A DNA stretch of 14,734 bases from the NCBI GenBank assembly GCA_029865515.1, contig JAOUGQ010000053.1, forward strand, positions 1 through 14,734, given 5' to 3'. Each line of letters opens with the position of its first letter. Within the stretch, counting starts at the first letter, position 1. The notes beneath the pieces were generated by a model that saw only the letters and a list, made by a program, of their open reading frames with translations, searched no databases and was not told the DNA's origin. Source of the stretch: Nitrospirota bacterium. Its GTDB lineage: Bacteria; Nitrospirota; Nitrospiria; Nitrospirales; UBA8639. Of the stretch, positions 6,263 to 14,500 are shown piece by piece. Position numbers and translations under genes: made by a program.

Positions 6263-8125
6263 TCAGGAACAGAGGCCTTCTGTTTCACAGACTGTTTTTG
6301 CATGAAGAAGCAGAATTCGTCGCACTTCTCCGATTGTATGAGGATTCGATTGAGAGGAATGCCCTGACCGAACGATGAATTCGGACTCCACACCCTCAAT
6401 ATGGGCACTGGTATATTTCACCACGCCATCGGTACCTTCTTCTACCGGTCCGTCACCTTGCACGGCAATAATCGAGTGGCCGGACACTCCGGGGGCCAGT
6501 GGCAGAGGCGCCAAGGTCGTCATGAGGGGGCTTCCAGGCTCCATCGCAGACACACTGCCAAAACGAGCGCCCTTGAGATTCAACTTGAGCGCATCAAAAT
6601 TTTGGGCAACCAAGTTCGCAAAGCCGGAAACCAACTGTCCAGGCAGTTTCACGAATTTGGAGATTTGCTGAGCCGCCCAGCTTCCAGCCACATAACTCCC
6701 ATGTTGAGGCGTGGCGATAAAGATCAGGCGCTTCACGAAGGGAAGCGGTTTGACAAACAGAGCCTTCTGGAACAATTCCCGTGTCTCAGAAGAGATATCC
6801 ATCTCTTCGAGCGGCTTTGAACTAAAGGCATCCCAAAATGTGGTGCCGCTATCGATGGCAGCCAGTTTGGTCAACAATCCTCCCTGGCTATGGCCGATAA
6901 TGACCATGTCGTTAAGAGCCGGGTCATGATATTTCTCATCCAGTTGGCCTATGGTTTTCTGTAAGATATCACGGAACAACGATGCCGAATACAGAATAGG
7001 ATTCCCGGTATCATAGGTAAAAAACCAGAACTCAAACCGGTCACGGATTTTGGGGTCGACGATCAAATCATTCACCATGTCGGCCCATCGCCCGGGGCCT
7101 GATGCGGTCCCATGCACAAAGACCACCGGAATTCGTCCAGGGCGATACGGTTCGAGTGCGGCCAATTGAGCAGGCGTTCCAGCGACTAAATCTCCCAGAA
7201 AGAAACCTTTCAGTTCTCGTTCCCATACGGGGGATTCGGCCAGGCTGGCGGCCAGAGAAGACGTAAACTCAATCTCCAGGGGAACCTCCTGGCCGTTAAT
7301 TGCGACCTTCATATGATCATAGGCAATATAGATTTCCCATTTGGCCTGAACGGTACCCTGTGCCAGTTGGGTCAACAGGCTATTCACCCGCATAAAGGCG
7401 GTGATCGGGAGTTTCCCTTTGGCAATCTGCAAACCCTCCTCCGGACCTACTGGAACTTGTTCGGCCGCAAGCGGGACGCCGACTCCGGCTTTCCGATACC
7501 GGTTCTGAAGGCCACGCACTTCCAGCTCTGCAGTGGGAATAAAATTGACCAGCTTGCGGTTGTGCCACTGAACATCTTCTTCGGCCAGTTCAACTAGCAA
7601 TGTTCCAAATGGCAGAGTATACGTTCCTGACCGAAGATCGACCCTCGACCCATCCTGCGAGCGAAAAGCCAACGTCAGGCTCCGGTTGTAGAGATCAGCG
7701 GCAATCCGTGCACGGCTATCCAACTTTTTGGGCTGATCTTCTGGATTTTCAGGGAACAGAAAGACATACGCATACAACGCGGCAGCGAGGTAATAGGATG
7801 GCTGGTTGGTCTTTTTGGCATACAGATAGGATAATTCCGCCAGGGCGAAAGCCACCGGAGAAGACCGATCTTTGGTGAGGAGTATGTCATGTAACGTTTT
7901 AAGCGCTGCACGCGGATCATCGAAATAGGCATATTTGAGATCAAAGACATGGAGGACGATGTCAGTGGTCGGACTGGGGACGCCTTCGGATAGGACATTT
8001 CTCGTGAGCTGTTCGTTTACCACCTCTGGATCCACACGGGTTACACCCACAGGTGTCTGACAACCGGTTAGCACTGCAGCGGCGATGAAAAGGTACCAGA
8101 ACCATCTCAACCGTAATTGTGTCAT
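6263..8125 (-). CDS. Lipoprotein with C-terminal alpha/beta-hydrolase (lipase/esterase) domain
   Basis: The 620-residue product starts at the ATG at 8125, which gives a lipoprotein signal (MTQLRLRWFWYLF, lipobox LTGC, Cys22). AAAGG stands about 10 nt upstream. The longer frame from 8251 has no signal at its start. Residues 23-370 hold a helical stretch with paired-helix, TPR-like character (RAALKTLHDILL, PVAFALAELSYLYAKK) and then a beta-rich region of unknown role. The hydrolase domain starts at about 375: VFVHGT (oxyanion region), the nucleophile elbow GHSQGG with Ser413, ATPQHGS, the likely acid D566 in TDGVVKY, and the likely catalytic His589 in RSGHSSQSNP. The triad appears complete, so it is probably an active envelope-anchored esterase or lipase. 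The substrate is unknown. Confidence 0.85.
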   Translation of the reverse strand: MTQLRLRWFWYLFIAAAVLTGCQTPVGVTRVDPEVVNEQLTRNVLSEGVPSPTTDIVLHVFDLKYAYFDDPRAALKTLHDILLTKDRSSPVAFALAELSYLYAKKTNQPSYYLAAALYAYVFLFPENPEDQPKKLDSRARIAADLYNRSLTLAFRSQDGSRVDLRSGTYTLPFGTLLVELAEEDVQWHNRKLVNFIPTAELEVRGLQNRYRKAGVGVPLAAEQVPVGPEEGLQIAKGKLPITAFMRVNSLLTQLAQGTVQAKWEIYIAYDHMKVAINGQEVPLEIEFTSSLAASLAESPVWERELKGFFLGDLVAGTPAQLAALEPYRPGRIPVVFVHGTASGPGRWADMVNDLIVDPKIRDRFEFWFFTYDTGNPILYSASLFRDILQKTIGQLDEKYHDPALNDMVIIGHSQGGLLTKLAAIDSGTTFWDAFSSKPLEEMDISSETRELFQKALFVKPLPFVKRLIFIATPQHGSYVAGSWAAQQISKFVKLPGQLVSGFANLVAQNFDALKLNLKGARFGSVSAMEPGSPLMTTLAPLPLAPGVSGHSIIAVQGDGPVEEGTDGVVKYTSAHIEGVESEFIVRSGHSSQSNPHTIGEVRRILLLHAKTVCETEGLCS

Positions 8126-8239
8126 CTTAAAATTTCCTTTACGAAAAGTTGATTCAGGCGTCTCTTGTCGATTCCGGATCGTCCCCATAATCGATCTTTG
8201 CTCCAACAAACCATGCTTCAACAACCCTCCACCACTTCC

Positions 8240-8370
8240 TGTCATCAGCAAGGCCTCACTGAATGGTCAGCCTCCAGACATTGTTGCAAACTAGACCGGG
8301 AGATTGCCAGTGCGGTCGGCATCCACACCTCCACCATCTGTTGCAAAGTGCGACGGGATATTGCTGACCA
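8240..8370 (+). pseudogene. Possible relic of an IS30-type transposase N-terminus
   Basis: One frame reads CHQQGLTEW, then about 10 unrelated residues, then DREIASAVGIHTSTICCKV and RRD. This resembles the start of IS30-family transposases: a (M)SHQ-LT-E opening, then a helix-turn-helix of the form EIA-x-x-x-G-x-H-x-STI-x-RE-x-RRN. There is no start codon, the region between the blocks is degraded, and the rest of the transposase is missing. It is a recognition by eye of a short stretch and could be coincidence. Confidence 0.35.
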
Positions 8371-8378
8371 CTCTGTTC

Positions 8379-8407
8379 TTGGATGCGATCTTAATCGGTG
8401 CTATAGT
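8379..8407 (+). promoter_or_regulatory. Candidate sigma-70-type promoter of the copper ATPase gene
   Basis: TTGGAT (8379-8384) and TATAGT (8402-8407) are separated by exactly 17 nt. The -10 matches the consensus at 5 of 6 positions, the -35 only weakly. Transcription would start near 8414, leaving a leader of about 110 nt that contains the palindrome at 8473. Confidence 0.3.
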
Positions 8408-8472
8408 TTTTTATCCATCAAATGGGCAGATGAGTCCTTCCCTTCACCTCTGCCCTTTCCTCCGAGGTAAGG

Positions 8473-8502
8473 GACATTTGAAATGTCTTAATGGAAAATG
8501 TC
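8473..8502 (+). promoter_or_regulatory. Perfect 15-bp palindrome plus extra half site (operator candidate)
   Basis: GACATTTGAAATGTC (8473-8487) is a perfect inverted repeat with 7-bp arms and a single central base. A further half site, AAATGTC, follows at 8496-8502, 15 nt after the previous one. The end of the cluster is 22 nt before the ATPase start codon. It does not match the CueR-type or CopY-type operators I know, so I do not name a regulator. Confidence 0.45.
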
Positions 8503-8524
8503 AAGACTATAAAAGGATTGCACA

Positions 8525-11017
8525 ATGGAACATCACGGTCATTCCCCTGAAGGCAAACCGAAACGTCGCGAACTGAACATGGCCAAAGTTGAGCGAGTGA
8601 AGGATCCGGTCTGCGGCATGATGGTGGATCCGCTCACCGCTGCGGGAAAATTCGAACATGCGGGCAACATGTACTACTTCTGCAATCCACGCTGTTTGGA
8701 TCGGTTCAGCCATGACCCGGAGGGCTATCTCACAGGAAAGCATCAACAGTCCATGGAAGCTGCGCCCGCCAAGCCCGGTGCAAAATACATCTGCCCCATG
8801 TGTCCGGGAGTGGAATCGTCCAAACCGGCTGCCTGTCCGAAATGCGGGATGGCGCTCGAGCCGGAAATCGCCGCCGCGCCAGCCACCAAAACCGAATATG
8901 CGTGTCCCATGCATCCCGAGGTGGTGCAGGATCATCCAGGCGCTTGTCCGAAATGCGGCATGGCGCTCGAACCGAGGGAAATGACACAGGAAGAGGAAGA
9001 GAATCCCGAGCTCAAGGATATGATGCGCCGGTTTTGGATCGGGCTAGGTTTGGCGCTCCCCGTTTTCCTGCTGGCCATGTCTGATATGATTCCCGGACAG
9101 CCTGTTCAAAAATCCCTTTCGCCCTCTCTGATGCATGGGCTGCAGTGGATTCTCGCCACGCCGGTTGTCCTCTGGTGCGGATGGCCCTTTTTCCAGCGAG
9201 GATGGGCCTCGCTCGTGCACCGGAGTCTCAACATGTTTACGCTGATTTCGTTAGGGACCGGAACCGCGTATCTTTATAGTACCGCGGCGACGTTTACTCC
9301 TGAATTATTTCCAGATTCCTTCAGAGGCGCAGGTGGTGAGGTCGCCGTCTATTTTGAAGCCGCTGCCGTCATCACCGTGCTCGTGCTGTTGGGGCAGGTC
9401 CTGGAATTGCGGGCTCGCAGCCAGACAGGCAGTGCCATTAAAGCCCTGCTTGGCCTGGCTCCAAAAACCGCCAGGCGCATTCGGGAGAATGGCGTGGAAG
9501 AAGACGTCCCCGTGAAGATCGTGCATCCAGGGGATAAGCTTCGCATCCGCCCCGGCGAGAAAATTCCAATTGATGGCGTCATCCTGGAAGGTCAAAGCTC
9601 CGTGGATGAATCGATGATTACCGGTGAATCCATCCCGGTGGGAAAAGAGACCGGTGCTCGAGTCACCGGAGGCACGGTGAATGGCACCGGGACCTTGGTG
9701 ATGCGAACCGAACGAGTGGGCCAGGATACGGTCCTGGCCCAGATTGTTCGCATGGTAAGCGAAGCCCAACGCAGCCGGGCGCCCATTCAACGGATGGCCG
9801 ACCTGGTGGCGGGCTATTTTGTCCCGATCATCGTCACGGTGGCGGTAGTGACCTTCTTGATCTGGGCGTTTCTCGGTCCGGAACCTCGTATGGCTCATGC
9901 TCTGGTCAACGCTGTCGCCGTCCTCATTATTGCCTGCCCATGCGCGTTAGGACTCGCCACCCCCATGTCCATTATGGTGGGAACCGGACGTGGAGCCACA
10001 GCGGGTGTCCTGATGAAACATGCGGAAGCCCTGGAGCAGTTGGAGAAAGTCGATACCTTGGTCGTCGATAAAACAGGAACCCTCACGGAAGGCAAACCCA
10101 AGCTGATGTCTGTGGTTTCCCTTTCCGCTTTGAGCGAAGACGATCTGCTGCGTTTGGTGGCCAGCCTGGAACGAAACAGCGAACACCCTCTGGCCTCGGC
10201 GATTGTGAACGGGGCAAAAGACAAAGGGCTGGACTTATGGGAGGCTCAAAACTTTCAGTCGAAAACCGGGAAAGGCGTCATCGGAACCGTTCAGGGAAAC
10301 CGCATGGCACTTGGAACACGGAAATTTTTGGAGGAGGATTGCCAGGTCAATCCCGAGACAACCAAGCAATTAGTGGGCAAGGCCGAGGACCTGCGCCGGG
10401 ACGGCCAAACCGTCATGCTTGTAGCCATCGATCAGCGGGCTGTTGGAATCGTGGGCGTGGCCGACCCGGTCAAAGCTTCAACCCCGGAAGCCATTCGGCT
10501 GTTACATGAAGAAGGCATTCAAGTCGTGATGGTGTCCGGTGACCATCACCAAACCGCAAACGCCGTTGCGCAGAAACTTGGCATCGATGAGGTGAAAGCG
10601 GAGGTGTTGCCCGAGCAGAAAGGCCAAATCATTAAACAGCTGCAAGCACAAGGAAGAATTGTGGCCATGGCGGGAGACGGCATCAATGATGCGCCGGCCC
10701 TGGCCCAGGCCCATGTCGGCATTGCGATGGGGACAGGCACGGATGTGGCTATGGAAAGTGCCGGAGTCACATTGATAAAAGGTGACCTTCGAGGGATTGC
10801 CCGTGCCCGCCGTCTCAGCCAGGCGACGATGCGCAACATTCGTCAAAATCTCTTCTTTGCCTTTTTTTACAATGCCATCGGGGTACCGGTGGCTGCAGGG
10901 ATTCTGTATCCGACGTTCGGCATCTTGTTGAGTCCGATGATTGCGGCGGCCGCCATGACGTTTAGCTCGGTGTCGGTGATCACCAATGCCCTTCGATTGC
11001 GAACCGCGACATTATAA
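8525..11017 (+). CDS. Copper-type P1B ATPase with YHS and two heavy-metal-binding domains
   Basis: The 830-residue membrane pump is predicted to export copper ions using ATP. Its N-terminus has a short His-rich start (EHHGH), a YHS domain (about 26-70; C30, and C53/C57 in YYFCNPRC), and two Cys-rich heavy-metal-binding domains. The first is CPMCPGVES...CPKCGM (90-109) and the second CPMHPEV...CPKCGM (127-146). The pump core follows: TGES 366-369 (actuator), the metal-binding CPC 471-473, the phosphorylated D515 in DKTGT, H554-P555 in SEHPLA, and GDGIND from 717. The CPC motif with HP identifies a Cu-type P1B pump. The start at 8525 has AAAGGA 7 nt upstream, while the ATG at 8579 would lose the His-rich tip. 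No classical CxxC ferredoxin-like domain is present. The exact ion, Cu(I) or Cu(II), is not settled by sequence. Confidence 0.95.
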   Translation: MEHHGHSPEGKPKRRELNMAKVERVKDPVCGMMVDPLTAAGKFEHAGNMYYFCNPRCLDRFSHDPEGYLTGKHQQSMEAAPAKPGAKYICPMCPGVESSKPAACPKCGMALEPEIAAAPATKTEYACPMHPEVVQDHPGACPKCGMALEPREMTQEEEENPELKDMMRRFWIGLGLALPVFLLAMSDMIPGQPVQKSLSPSLMHGLQWILATPVVLWCGWPFFQRGWASLVHRSLNMFTLISLGTGTAYLYSTAATFTPELFPDSFRGAGGEVAVYFEAAAVITVLVLLGQVLELRARSQTGSAIKALLGLAPKTARRIRENGVEEDVPVKIVHPGDKLRIRPGEKIPIDGVILEGQSSVDESMITGESIPVGKETGARVTGGTVNGTGTLVMRTERVGQDTVLAQIVRMVSEAQRSRAPIQRMADLVAGYFVPIIVTVAVVTFLIWAFLGPEPRMAHALVNAVAVLIIACPCALGLATPMSIMVGTGRGATAGVLMKHAEALEQLEKVDTLVVDKTGTLTEGKPKLMSVVSLSALSEDDLLRLVASLERNSEHPLASAIVNGAKDKGLDLWEAQNFQSKTGKGVIGTVQGNRMALGTRKFLEEDCQVNPETTKQLVGKAEDLRRDGQTVMLVAIDQRAVGIVGVADPVKASTPEAIRLLHEEGIQVVMVSGDHHQTANAVAQKLGIDEVKAEVLPEQKGQIIKQLQAQGRIVAMAGDGINDAPALAQAHVGIAMGTGTDVAMESAGVTLIKGDLRGIARARRLSQATMRNIRQNLFFAFFYNAIGVPVAAGILYPTFGILLSPMIAAAAMTFSSVSVITNALRLRTATL
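8834..8974 (+). repeat. Internal duplication encoding the two metal-binding domains
   Basis: Thirty bases at 8834-8863 and 8945-8974, beginning TGTCCGAAATGCGG, match at 28 of 30 positions, with the two differences at silent sites. The period is 111 bp (37 codons). DNA-level identity suggests a fairly recent duplication or gene conversion of the second half of the domain. Confidence 0.7.
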
Positions 11018-11039
11018 ATTGTTCAAGACCAGAACAATT
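11017..11039. terminator. Hairpin between convergent genes, weak terminator candidate
   Basis: AATTGTTC (11017-11024) and GAACAATT (11032-11039) form a perfect 8-bp stem with a 7-nt loop. It starts at the last base of the ATPase stop codon. It is AT-rich and no T run follows on the plus strand, so intrinsic termination is doubtful. A 12-bp palindrome, AGGCCTAGGCCT, lies at 11067-11078. Confidence 0.35.
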
Positions 11040-11086
11040 AGGTAGGAACATACCAGCAGCAGAGACAGGCCTAGGCCTCGTGGTCC

Positions 11087-11524
11087 TCACCCCGACTTAA
11101 ATTTCTTCCGGTATAGGGCTTCCATTTGGAAGTACATGCAGGAAGCCGTCCAGGCAATCAGAACCAACCCAGTGAGTGATTCTATTCCAGTGAGGAAGCG
11201 AAGCGGGCCGGTTGGAATAAGATCGCCAAAGCCTATGGTCGAATAGGTGACAAAGGAGTAATAGACACAATCTTGAAATCCAGGGGTAACCGCGCCGACG
11301 AGAGTCCCATATTCTTCTGCGAGGATTAACCCATAGTACCCCACCGAAAATATCAACACTTCTATAATATGCGCGAGAAGCGCCAATAACACTCCCCAGA
11401 TGACACCCAACCTTGGTCGCTTGGATCGAGATGGCATGAATGTGAAAAGACGGTAGACGGCTTCATAATGAACAATGACCGACAAGCCAACAAGCAGTGT
11501 CGTGATGAATAAGGTAAGAATCAT
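11087..11524 (-). CDS. Small K+ channel-family membrane protein
   Basis: The 145-residue inner-membrane protein has three hydrophobic segments (about 1-19, 40-69, 110-132) and a pore loop between the last two. The pore helix and filter read DCVYYSFVTYSTIGFGDLIP, with the filter TIGFGD at 96-101 (the canonical form is TVGYGD). This is the pore architecture of two-helix K+ channels with an added N-terminal helix. There is no voltage-sensor segment and no cytoplasmic RCK domain. K+ conduction is likely from the filter but not certain, because Phe replaces Tyr. The start ATG lies 23 nt after the helicase stop with only a weak GTGGG site, which suggests translation as the second gene of that transcript. 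It is convergent with the copper ATPase. Confidence 0.85.
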   Translation of the reverse strand: MILTLFITTLLVGLSVIVHYEAVYRLFTFMPSRSKRPRLGVIWGVLLALLAHIIEVLIFSVGYYGLILAEEYGTLVGAVTPGFQDCVYYSFVTYSTIGFGDLIPTGPLRFLTGIESLTGLVLIAWTASCMYFQMEALYRKKFKSG

Positions 11525-11547
11525 TTATGCCCACGGTGAGCTTAGAT

Positions 11548-14500
11548 TCATCCCAAGAGAAAATCAAAATCTTTTTGCGTGAGAGCTCCGCCGCCATGAT
11601 GGGTCGCCCCTTCAAGGACCGCGTGATAGAGATCCAGTTTCTGCTGTTTGAGTTCCATCATTTTTTCCTCGATGGTGTGGCGCATGAGCAACCGCATAAT
11701 TGAGACTTTCTGCTTTTGCCCGATGCGATGCGCCCGATCGGACGCTTGATTTTCCACGGCCGGATTCCACCAGGGATCCAGGTGAAAGACATAGGAGGCT
11801 TTGGTGAGATTCAGACCCTGGCCGCCGGCTTTGAGACTCAGCAGGAAGATAGACGGCGTGTCGCCCTCCTGGAATTCGTGAACCAGTTTCTTCCGCGTTG
11901 GAGTCGGCGTGGATCCATCCAGTCGGACATGAGGAATTTCATGGGCATGAAATTCTTGTTCCACTAAATCCAGAAAGGAGGTAAATTGGGAAAACACAAG
12001 TGCGCTATGTCCCTCCTCGAGGAGTTCTTTGAGGCGTTCGAGGAGAAATTCAAGCTTTGGCGAAAGATCAGTACTCGATAGACCAAGCAACCGGGGAGAC
12101 AAACAAATCTGCCGGAGCTTGAGGATCGCCGTGAGCGCGATGATGCGGGCTTGGGCGGAAGTTTTACTCCGATAGGCTGAGGCAATGGTGGAACGAATTT
12201 TGGTGACGGTCTGTTGGTACAGCGCTTTCTGGCGATCGGTTAATTCCAGATAGATATCCGTCTCTATTTTAGGCGGCAATTCTTTGAGGATTTGCATTTT
12301 GGTCCGGCGTAACACAAACGGCTTGCTCCGCTGCATGATGGTGTCTAACAACTCCGGTGATGGCGTTTTAATTTTGCCTTTCAATTCTTCATAGTCTCCG
12401 AGAAGGCCCGGCACGCACAAATCCATGAGGGAGTAATATTCCCCCACATGATTTTCCAAGGGTGTCCCGGTCATCACGCATTTAAAATACCCTTTGAGGC
12501 GCCTCGCGGCGCCGGTGGTCCTGGCCACGATGTTTTTGACGGCCTGGGCTTCATCGAACAAAATCACGTTGAACCGAACCTGTTCGAGGACCGTAATATC
12601 TCTTCGAATCAGGCCGTAGGTGGTAAGGACCACATCGGCTTGGGAGAATACGGGCGTTCGCTCCTTTCCGGTATAGGACTGAACAATCAATTCGGGGTAA
12701 AAGCGGGAGATCTCGTGTTCCCAATTGAATAAGAGGCTGGGAGGCAGCACCACCAGATGTGGACCCTGGACCGGTTCTGGTGCCTGGATGAGGCCTTCTT
12801 TAATCCCCGCGAACAAACAAATCGCTTGCAGCGTTTTTCCCAATCCCATGTCATCCGCCAGGCATGCTCCCAAACGATGCTGATAGAGAAACCCCAGCCA
12901 CCGGTACCCTTCTTGCTGGTACGGCCGGACCGTAGCATGCAGTGCCTGAGGAAGTGGAATGGGTTCAATCTGCTCAAAATGCAGCAACCGGTCGATCATG
13001 GCTTCATCCGCGGGGGGAAGGAGAATCTTCACGCCACGTTTTCTCAATGCCACCCAATCAAGAATCTGCAGTTTGGGCACACGCACAACGGTCTTCTTTT
13101 CCTTATGCTCAGAACCGGGCTTATTGGACAAAAAGGCAAACGCGCGCAATATGGCCTGTGTGTTCTGATCCACAATCCTGATTTTTCCATCCTTCTCCAT
13201 AATCCCGCCACGCTGCAGAATTTTTCCGATATCCCGCGAATCGATCCGCACGCCGTCACAGAGAAGTTCCGGTCGCAGTTCAAACCAATCAATCGTCGGC
13301 GGGCGTCTCGCATCGATCGAATATTCCCACTGCGACGTGGCAATCGGTTGGTCCTGATAGAACAGTTCGAGCCCTGCCTCCTGCAATTTGGCATGCAGTT
13401 CGGGAAGCAGGGGATACAGGCTGGTCAGCGGAAGGCTCATCTCATCATGTTCCACCATCCCCTCGAAAAGCTGTGTTCCCCACAGCGTATAGGGAATGGC
13501 ATACAGTAAGGCTTCTTTCGCCCAATCGTTCGCGACAAGATACCAATGCCCCTGGTGAACGGCCAACCGCATACTGGGTTCCAGCGCAGGCGTGGAAAAA
13601 CGTTGGAGGATGTGCTCCGCCTCCGCTTTAATTTTAAATGGGCGAAACTCGTCCTGAGAGATACAGGCTTTCACCATTCTCCTGGCATCCGATGCCTTCT
13701 GGAGACACAACAACTGAAAAAATGTGTCATATAAGAGCGTGCGTCGCTTTTTGGCCCTCAACCCGCCGGAGACCGATTTAGCTCGCTCCAGAAATGGGAA
13801 CATCAGGAAAATAGGCAGGCTGGGCCGTCCGCGACTTTCCCCAAGCCAACATTCGGCACGCAGGACTCCGGTTCTCAGATCCAACACCGGGGTATCCATT
13901 GGAATCGTCTCCGGCATGAATGTAAGGCGATAGTGGTACGTTGGCCCGTCTGCTAAAGGACCGGATTGAGATACTGGAACTTCACGGCCGGCACATTTGA
14001 GCAGCACCGAGCGAAAGATTCGGTCTTTCTCGTGAAGGGGAATATCGAACTGCAAGGATGCAAACCGTTCCACCGGAACGGAAAACGTCGGTCTCGCCTT
14101 CCCTGTCCGCCGTTGCGAAGATACCCAGTTCTCGCGGTTGTATTCTGTCGCCGCCAGGGCCAAGGGTCGGCTGAGAGGGTCATCCGGCTCAAGCACATCC
14201 TCACGTTGACTATTTTCATACAGCATATCGTACACAGCCCATCCACCTTCATGTTCAAGCGGAGCCAGTTTCTTGGCATTGAGATCAGCCACAAATCCCA
14301 TGCACGCGTGCGTGTTTGTTTGCACTTCCCCAAAGCGCAAGCAGCGAGCGGCAATCGATACATGGGATCCGACAATATCCAGTTCCGTCTTCGTGGTATA
14401 CAGCGAATCCGGTGCCCATTCCAGAGGAAATCGCCCGTCCGCATCCTCAAAGAACAGGGCATGGTTGTGGCCATGATGTTTCAGAAAATTCCGGAGACCT

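Larger units (their letters stand above)
8126..8524. other. 399-bp divergent gap before the copper ATPase
   Basis: No intact gene lies here. It holds a possible transposase relic (8240-8370), a promoter-like pair (8379-8407) and a perfect palindrome with an extra half site (8473-8502), each listed separately. Confidence 0.5.

Noticed and set aside
8126..8251. Longer N-terminus for the hydrolase lipoprotein from 8251
   Set aside because: It would bury the lipoprotein signal and lipobox behind 42 residues. The ATG at 8125 has a ribosome site and gives a normal signal.
9305..9898. 197-residue open frame on the minus strand
   Set aside because: It lies fully antisense inside the P1B ATPase, whose motifs are intact. 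It has no ribosome site and a His-rich, low-plausibility composition.
12757..13509. 250-residue open frame on the plus strand
   Set aside because: It is antisense to conserved SNF2 helicase sequence, including the stretch just before and through Walker A. Its product looks unlike any protein family.
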